Assembly: GCA_045594545.1 (NCBI GenBank)
Contig: JAZNYQ010000109.1
Span: 1 to 7,085 of the forward strand
Reading direction: 5' to 3'
Source of the DNA: CAKSHC01 sp045594545
GTDB lineage: Bacteria; Bacillota; Clostridia; Oscillospirales; UMGS1783
DNA: 7,085 nt
Shown: positions 1-6,100 of the stretch, piece by piece
Layout: the number at the start of each line of letters is the position of its first letter
Numbering within the stretch: position 1 is the first letter of the stretch
Position numbers and translations under genes: made by a program
The notes under the pieces: model-generated
What the model was told of the DNA's origin: nothing
The model's database searches: none
What the model saw: the letters and a program-made list of their open reading frames with translations, nothing else

Positions 1-145
1 CGCCACGGTAGTAGGAGTCCTCACCCACCATGGTGATTCTGCTGCCCTTTTTCAAGGGCAGCAGGTGATCTTCGTTCTTGAGCAGCACCATGCCTTGGGC
101 GGCGGTGCTCCGTGAAATTTCTATGCTTCTTTGCTTATCAAACAT
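1..145 (-). CDS. GH3 family beta-glycosidase, N-terminal 48 residues (partial, runs off the window)
   Basis: The visible part begins MFDKQRSIEISRS and carries a clear GH3 signature: A-A-Q-G-M-V-L-L-K-N-E at residues 14-24, then L-L-P-L-K-K-G at 27-33 and an I-T-M-V-G strand at 35-39. In GH3 enzymes this motif opens the (alpha/beta)6 sandwich domain, which usually follows the TIM barrel. Here it lies only about 15 residues from the start, suggesting the swapped domain order known from some rumen beta-glucosidases (Ruminococcus albus, Butyrivibrio fibrisolvens). No signal peptide is present, so a cytoplasmic enzyme acting on imported beta-glucosides or beta-xylosides is likely. It starts 8 bp after the GH36 stop. 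Its weak binding site (GAGAAAG, 149-155) overlaps that stop, so translational coupling is plausible. Substrate cannot be judged from this fragment; the catalytic residues lie outside the window. Confidence 0.85.
   Translation of the reverse strand, partial: MFDKQRSIEISRSTAAQGMVLLKNEDHLLPLKKGSRITMVGEDSYYRG
39..64 (-). other. Perfect 11-bp hairpin with GAAA tetraloop inside the GH3 reading frame
   Basis: Read on the minus strand, the arm CTGCTGCCCTT is followed by a GAAA loop and then its exact complement AAGGGCAGCAG. The stem is 11 bp with no mismatch and the loop is of the stable GNRA type. It lies about 80 nt downstream of the GH3 start codon and encodes the conserved L-L-P-L-K-K-G-S-R stretch. 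No U-run follows, so it is not an intrinsic terminator. It may shape mRNA stability or expression within the operon, or simply be a by-product of codon choice. Confidence 0.6.
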
Positions 146-153
146 GATCTTTC

Positions 154-2328
154 TCACTTTACAGGGGAATATTTGAGAATGAGCGCAGTGCCAGGATCGG
201 GCGCATAGACCTGAATACCGTCACACATCAGTTCACGTCCGGTGTATTCGGCGCTACCGCCGTCGATGTTCTCCACCAAATAGGTGGTATCCAATTCCAG
301 ACCGCAAAGGAAGAAGCGATCGGTATCCATCTCTGACTCGGTACGACGGAAGACCTGAATGATACCGGTAGAGGTATCGGCATCGTTAAACTGCCAAGCC
401 ATCCAAGCATCTTCTTTTGTGCTATAAGACGACAAGGGATAATAATCCTCCGTCATGTAGCCGGCGTATGCCCGATGTTCGGCGATCATTTCTTTATAGA
501 GGGCGTTCTTTTCAGGATTGAGGTGAGTTACATCGACACGCCAAGGCAGACACATCGAGGGAGTCATGTTCGAGCGGAAGAAGTAGGTCATGGCATAAGG
601 GTCTTCCTGAATGGAGCCTTGACCGGAATAGGGCAGGAAGAAATTGATGCCCCAGCTATGGCACTGCACATGAGTGGGAGTATAGCAACGGTCGCTTCGC
701 CACAGAGCGGCTGAGCGTTTAATCGTTTCCAAATCCAGTCTTCTACCGCCGCCGGCGCAGTTATCAATAAAGGTGCCAGTATAATCGAGGATGATATCGT
801 AATATTCCAGATAATTTACCAGATGCTTATTTTCCGAAATGCCGTTGCGGTTTTCGCCCTGTTCGGCATCCAACGCCACCCAGTACTTATTCATGTTATC
901 GACGATATTATCGCTAAAGCAATTATCCTGACGATAGATGGTAACGCCGTCACGCTCGAGGTGGGCAATGATCTCCTCCGCCACCTCGTTTGCCGTGTCC
1001 TCGTCGCCGAGATTGAGCAGATGGTTACCTTTGCCCAAGTTAATTAAGCCATCGGTACCGTTATATTTATCATACCAGTCGGTATTGGTATTGACTCGTT
1101 CCAGATCATGCCACAACACGAAATGCTCCCAACCGGCTTCCTGAACGGCGTCGGCAATGGCCGCCAAAGTTCCGTCTTCAAATCGCTCGGGGTCGGGTGT
1201 CCATGTTCCGCTGGACGCCATCCAGTCGTCACCGTTCTGCCGTCCCCAACCGGCGTCCATCTGCCAGCCGTCAATATCATATCCGACACGAGACCACAGG
1301 CTAATAGCATACAACTGGTTTTCGGTGGTGGCCTTTACGGTAAGTGCCGTAGTTTGAGCGGTATTACCCAAGAGCAGGGGTTGGATCGGTTCGCCGTCGG
1401 GCTGAGGCATTGCCTCGTTATACACCCATCTGCGCCACAGGTTCTGCGCACGCATCAAATCTTTTTCCCAGAAAAGCAGGGTCATCAATGGAGAGCGGAT
1501 GCCTTCCTCCGGTTCCAGATAGGTAGAGAGGTTCTTCTGACCGGTCACGACCTGTACCGATTTACCCATATCGGTAATCGTAGCTATCCACTCACCCGGC
1601 CAACCAACCGAGAAATACACACCCTCAACGCCCCATTCAGCTGCTTTATTTTCCCATTGCAGGTTAAAATAAGGTACAAAAGCACGGGAAGCCTTACCAT
1701 TTTCGCCGTAGAGCTGCACTTCCTCGTTATCCACAAGATCCTTATTGGTGGCCATGAAGTCCTCTGCCATGGCCTTGGAGCCATTCCAATAGGTAATATT
1801 GTAGTCCTTTGCCTTGCCAAACTCTTTATTGAGGGCGTTAAACTCAGAAATCACGCCCGAATTGGTATCGCCAACATTATAGATCCAGACCGTCCATTCG
1901 ATAATGGCAAAGTTATTATAAGCAGTTGCATATACAACCACTTTCAGAGGCTGTCCGCTCTTGGTGTAGGTTAAGGTCCAATCGGTTTGTGTTTCACTCT
2001 CAACCATATCGGTATTCAGTGTCCATGATTTTATATCATCGACAAAGCTCTTTCCGTCAACCTTGAAGTCAAAGGCGTTGTTTTTATCGCCTTTCAAGAT
2101 ATAATCGGATAGCCATTGACCGGCTTTATCCAATTCTTTCTGCATGGTTTCGGTATCATCCGCCGTGAGGGCATACTCACGGTCCATGAAGAAGAAGGTA
2201 TTGTTTTCATCGTCCGTAATGGTGTAATTGACACGGGTTGCCCCTACGGCATTACTGCCGGTCGAGCAACCGGCAACGATGCCGATGACCATGACGGCGC
2301 ACAGGATCAGGCAAATTACTCTTTTCAT
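154..2328 (-). CDS. Alpha-galactosidase-like glycoside hydrolase, GH36/melibiase group, lipoprotein
   Basis: 724 residues, a normal size for GH36. The signal peptide (MKRVICLILC, residues 1-20) ends in the lipobox V-A-G-C, with C21 as the expected lipidated residue, so the enzyme should sit on the outer face of the membrane. Residues about 30-310 form the expected N-terminal beta-sandwich. The catalytic barrel follows, with W-Q-M-D-A-G-W at 355-361, Y-R-Q-D-N-C at 465-470 (D468 proposed nucleophile), the strongly diagnostic I-D-N-C-A-G-G-G-R-R-L-D-L-E-T at 521-535, and L-W-R-S-D at 542-546 (D546 proposed acid/base). A small C-terminal beta domain closes the protein. The likely reaction is retaining hydrolysis of terminal alpha-galactosides. 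However, the motifs differ from classical KWDMNR and SDDTD forms, so another sugar is possible. Its start overlaps the previous stop by 4 bp (ATGA), and its GGGAGAGG binding site (2333-2340) lies inside that gene. Confidence 0.88.
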   Translation of the reverse strand: MKRVICLILCAVMVIGIVAGCSTGSNAVGATRVNYTITDDENNTFFFMDREYALTADDTETMQKELDKAGQWLSDYILKGDKNNAFDFKVDGKSFVDDIKSWTLNTDMVESETQTDWTLTYTKSGQPLKVVVYATAYNNFAIIEWTVWIYNVGDTNSGVISEFNALNKEFGKAKDYNITYWNGSKAMAEDFMATNKDLVDNEEVQLYGENGKASRAFVPYFNLQWENKAAEWGVEGVYFSVGWPGEWIATITDMGKSVQVVTGQKNLSTYLEPEEGIRSPLMTLLFWEKDLMRAQNLWRRWVYNEAMPQPDGEPIQPLLLGNTAQTTALTVKATTENQLYAISLWSRVGYDIDGWQMDAGWGRQNGDDWMASSGTWTPDPERFEDGTLAAIADAVQEAGWEHFVLWHDLERVNTNTDWYDKYNGTDGLINLGKGNHLLNLGDEDTANEVAEEIIAHLERDGVTIYRQDNCFSDNIVDNMNKYWVALDAEQGENRNGISENKHLVNYLEYYDIILDYTGTFIDNCAGGGRRLDLETIKRSAALWRSDRCYTPTHVQCHSWGINFFLPYSGQGSIQEDPYAMTYFFRSNMTPSMCLPWRVDVTHLNPEKNALYKEMIAEHRAYAGYMTEDYYPLSSYSTKEDAWMAWQFNDADTSTGIIQVFRRTESEMDTDRFFLCGLELDTTYLVENIDGGSAEYTGRELMCDGIQVYAPDPGTALILKYSPVK

Positions 2329-3113
2329 TTTTCCTCTCCCCGCCGTTTGGACTTATTCTTGAGAAGGATGACTGCCAAGACGGCAAGGATGCCCACAAAG
2401 TCAACGGCACCTACGCCCAAGGCAATCCACGTAATCTTCTCGTTTCCGCCCTGATGAATGACCGAAACCTTATCGCCGCTCAACTCATCGGTAATAAAGG
2501 TGTTGTTATCGGTATTGGCCTGTGTGTCATCCGCCGGCTTTTCGGCATTGGGATCGTCCATATTGTCTATGTCGCTATTATCGGTGCCGATATAGGTATA
2601 ATCTTCTTCGATTGCGAAATAGCAACCATCCAAGGCGTTGGAGCCGCCGTAATGAGAGGCCAGACGCAGACCGGTTTCACGGCTCTTGATATTATATACC
2701 GTACCGTCACCTCGGGCATTTACACCTTCGGGGAAAAGCTCCTCGATACAGAACATGACGGTGCAATCTCTATAGAACGCAAACTCGCCGGTTTTGGACA
2801 TCATTTTTCTGCCATAACCATCTTCGGTGGTAAGCAGAATGGTTCTGCCGTCAACAACAGAAAAATCAAAGTTATAAAACTGTTTGGGAGCACCGTCTAC
2901 ATACAACAGAGAGCCGTTGGCATCCAATACACGGACACCGACGAAAGGGTTTCTGCCCTCAATGATAATATCTTCGGAAAATTCAATCATAAGAGCACCC
3001 TCACTGATTCGGGTTACCTTTTCTACGGTAGGGCCACTGGCCGCACTTACTGAAAACGAGCAACACGACAACATGAGTACAAGCACCACAAAAAGTATAA
3101 ATTTCTTTTTCAT
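2325..3113 (-). CDS. Membrane-anchored surface protein with one type B domain (unknown family)
   Basis: 262 residues. A signal peptide (basic MKKK, hydrophobic core, VSA cleavage near residue 24) is followed by one extracellular domain at about 29-172. An acidic, Asn/Asp-rich linker (175-205) and a transmembrane helix (about 227-251) with a basic tail (KNKSKRR) complete it. The domain is clearly related to the type B domains of the upstream repeat protein: both have the V-x-x-V start, an I-E-F-S strand, a central M-F-C-I-E-E-L motif (120-126 here) and an L-D-G end with hydrophobic last strand. The anchor (I-A-L-G-V-G-A-V) also resembles that protein's V-A-L-G-L-G-S-A-V anchor, so the two are probably paralogues. 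No catalytic motif is visible; glycan binding or adhesion is inferred from position only. The start is supported by AGGAG at 3124-3128. Cys17/Cys18 at the signal peptide end do not make a good lipobox. Confidence 0.82.
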   Translation of the reverse strand: MKKKFILFVVLVLMLSCCSFSVSAASGPTVEKVTRISEGALMIEFSEDIIIEGRNPFVGVRVLDANGSLLYVDGAPKQFYNFDFSVVDGRTILLTTEDGYGRKMMSKTGEFAFYRDCTVMFCIEELFPEGVNARGDGTVYNIKSRETGLRLASHYGGSNALDGCYFAIEEDYTYIGTDNSDIDNMDDPNAEKPADDTQANTDNNTFITDELSGDKVSVIHQGGNEKITWIALGVGAVDFVGILAVLAVILLKNKSKRRGEEK

Positions 3114-3123
3114 TCTTCATTAT

Positions 3124-3128
3124 CTCCT
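3124..3128 (-). promoter_or_regulatory. Ribosome binding site AGGAG for the single-domain surface protein
   Basis: AGGAG on the minus strand lies 10 nt upstream of the ATG at 3111-3113. Another ATG at 3118-3120 is only 3 nt from it and out of frame, so it is unlikely to be used. The site is in the 19-bp gap after the stop of the large repeat gene, with no terminator between, which supports one transcript. Confidence 0.6.
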
Positions 3129-3132
3129 ATTC

Positions 3133-6100
3133 TTACTCGTCTTTTTTCTTGGGAAGAATTGATACAAGAACCGCCACAACACCAATAAACACAGCAGATC
3201 CCAACCCTAAGGCTACCCACGGAAGCATGGAGGTGATATCGGTATGTGCCGCCATTTGAATGAGAGCCGAGGACGGACCACCCGCAGTGGGGATCACCTT
3301 GTTTTCTTCCTTTGCAGGCGGCAATTCAAAGCCCTTCTGCTCCGTAGACGTGGATTCCTTGGGAACATAATTGCCGGTAATCGGCATATAGACACCGTCT
3401 CGATTGGTGCCTGCACCTATTACATTCGCATACAATTTTATACCGCCATCGGTATACATATTGTGAATGGTACCGTCCTCGGTATCTCCGGCCTTCTTAT
3501 CAGCAGGAATTTCCTCGATGCAGAACATGATCTTATAATCCGGATAGTTGGCAAACTTGCCTGTACGATTGACGATCGCATTCACGCTGCCGCCGTAGGT
3601 TGCCGTCCAAATCAGCACCGTCTTATCCTCACTGCCGTATTCCCACGAGCCTTGATACTGCAAGGGCTGACCGTCTTCATATTGGAGCACGTTGGCTTCA
3701 TTCACAAAACGGATCGCCATATAGGGTTTTTCATCAAAATAGACCGGCTTGTTAAAGGTAAGCGTGAGTTTCTTGTCCCCCGTCTGCTCTACCGATTTCA
3801 GGAAAAATTCGGGATCTTCATAATCTTCAACAATGTCAATATAGAGACCGTCATATTCGTCTCTTCCCTTGGCAATGAGATTCGCAGTCAGCATCACGCC
3901 TTGGGCATCGACAACATTATCGATAAATCCATTACCGACCGTATCAATCGTATGTCCTTTTTTATCATCCAGTTCTTCAATGCAAAGACGAGTTACGTTA
4001 CCGTCCTTATTGAATTTTGCCCAAGGGCCGGTAAGACTCAAAAGCCCCTTTACATTCCAGTTATCGCTGGTCCAAATAATGGTATCCTGTGTATCATCGG
4101 CAAATTTCCAAGTGCCGTTGTACTGCATACGCTTTCCGCTTTCACCGAATACCGGCGTATTATTCTGACCTACAATACGCAAACAGATATAGGGAGAATA
4201 ACCGATTTCTACGGGCGCAGAGAACTTGATCACAATATCGGTATCATTAATTGCGGTGGCACTCACCACGGTAAGAGGCTCTCCGATATCCAGCACAAAC
4301 GATTCTATATGTATCGCATAGGCTTCTTGAGCCGATCCGGTTATCTTATGAGTCGGAACAAATCCGGCATTATTCTCGCCAAACGCTCTTTCCGCCGTAA
4401 TCTTGCCATCGACAAGAGGACCGTTTATGCCAAAATAAACTTGATAATCGGCTTCTTCTGCCAAATCAAAAACATCTGTAATAGAAGCTTTTTCCGTAAT
4501 TGTCCAAACAAACTCGGTGGTTGGCGTATCGAGCGGGCTTATCGTTCCATCAAAACGGTTGTCATTGTTGTTTACTATCGTTCCGTTTGCAACGTGATAC
4601 AAGGCCCATGCGCCTTTACCACCTGCAGGTACAGTAACCGGTTCACTGGTTGTAATCTTGTACTGCACGTTGGTCGTGGCCTTGATCGAGGTAATGGTAA
4701 TCGCTGTCGGTTCTTCTGCTGTTACAGAAACAATTGCTGCCGCACAAACGTCTCTCTTGTTTCCGGTTCTTGTTGCCGTTCTGGCAAGGAAAGCTCCGGA
4801 TTTATCCACAACTTCCTCCAAATAACCGGATTCATAAACGGTAACTCCGGCATCCGCATTGGCCATCTCCATAATCATAATGCCGGCCTGATAGCCTTCG
4901 TCTGCAATAGCCATAGCGATCTTGTTCAGATTTCTGGCATCTGCCGTAGGCATTCCCGCTTTATCTTTCTCCAGATGACAAACCAGTGTTCCGTCAGCTT
5001 TCAGTTCATATTTAAGTTCAACGGTCGTATCCAAGTCACCAAGATCATCGGTTGTCCAGTTGGTTTCCTCGTCATTGAGCACACCCAAGAGAACCGCACC
5101 GTTAAAAGAGACTACCGGTTTGGTAAATTCGATCTTAAGGTGAGTATCACTAATCGTTGTGACAGCTTTAATCGTGTTCGGCACATTTGCAACCGGTTCA
5201 ATCGCTGCCGCACAAACATCTCTCTTGTTTCCGGTTCTTGTTGCCGTTCCGGCAAGGAAAGCTCCGGATTCATCCACAACTTCCTCCAAATAACCGGAAT
5301 CATAAACGGTCACTCCGGCATCCGCATTGGCCATCTCCATAATCATAATGCCGGCACGATTCGCACCGTATTCAGCCGTAATCGCCTCAATAATATCCGT
5401 CAGATTTTTCCCATAGTTCACCGCACCCACTACTTTATCAGCAGGAAGCGAACATCCGAGTTTTCCAACTTTCAGTTCAACATTCATGGAAGTAGTGGCC
5501 GCCAAGCCGGTCATGGGCTCTGTCCAATTGGTTCCCTCATCATTGAGCACACCAAGGAGAACTGCACCGTTAAAGGAGACTACCGGTTTGGTAAATTCGA
5601 TCTCAAAGTGAGTATCACTAATCGTTGTGACCGATTTGATCGTGTTCGGTTCGATCGCTGCCGGCTCGATCGCTGCCGCACAAACGTCTCTCTTGTTTCC
5701 GGTTCTTGTTGCGGTTTTCTTGAGCAAGCATCCGGATTCGTCCACAACTTCCTCCAGATAACCCGAATCATAAACGGTCACTCCGTCAACGGCATTGGCC
5801 AGTTCCATAATCATAATGCCGGCACGATTCGCACCGTATTCAGCCGCAACAGCCGTAATAATATCCGTCAGATTTTTTCCATAGTTCACCGCACCCACTA
5901 CTTTATCAGCAGCAAGCGAACATACGAGTTTTCCATCTTTCAGTTCTACATTCATGGCCGTAGTGGCCGCCAAGCCGGTCATGGGCTCTGTCCAGTTCGT
6001 TCCTTCTTCATTCAGTACACCCAAAAGAACCGCACCGTTAAAAGAGACTACCGGTTTGCTGAATTCGATCTCAAGATGAGTATCACTAATTTTTGTGACC

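Noticed and set aside
39..64. Intrinsic terminator between GH36 and GH3
   Set aside because: The hairpin lies inside the GH3 frame and has no following U-run on the minus strand.
1108..1974. A 288-codon plus-strand open frame inside the GH36 gene
   Set aside because: It is again codon-aligned antisense to a gene with clear catalytic motifs, and its translation resembles no known protein.
2454..3053. A 199-codon plus-strand open frame opposite the single-domain surface protein
   Set aside because: The minus-strand frame has signal peptide, domain, anchor and binding site; the plus-strand one has none of these.
3057..3113. Lipoprotein signal in the single-domain surface protein (Cys17/Cys18)
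   Set aside because: The residues before Cys17 (M-L-S) do not form a usual lipobox, and a VSA signal peptidase I site plus a C-terminal helix explain its anchoring.
3133..3260. LPXTG-type sortase signal at the end of the large surface protein
   Set aside because: No LPXTG or close variant precedes the helix; the nearby L-P-W is at the start of the membrane segment itself.
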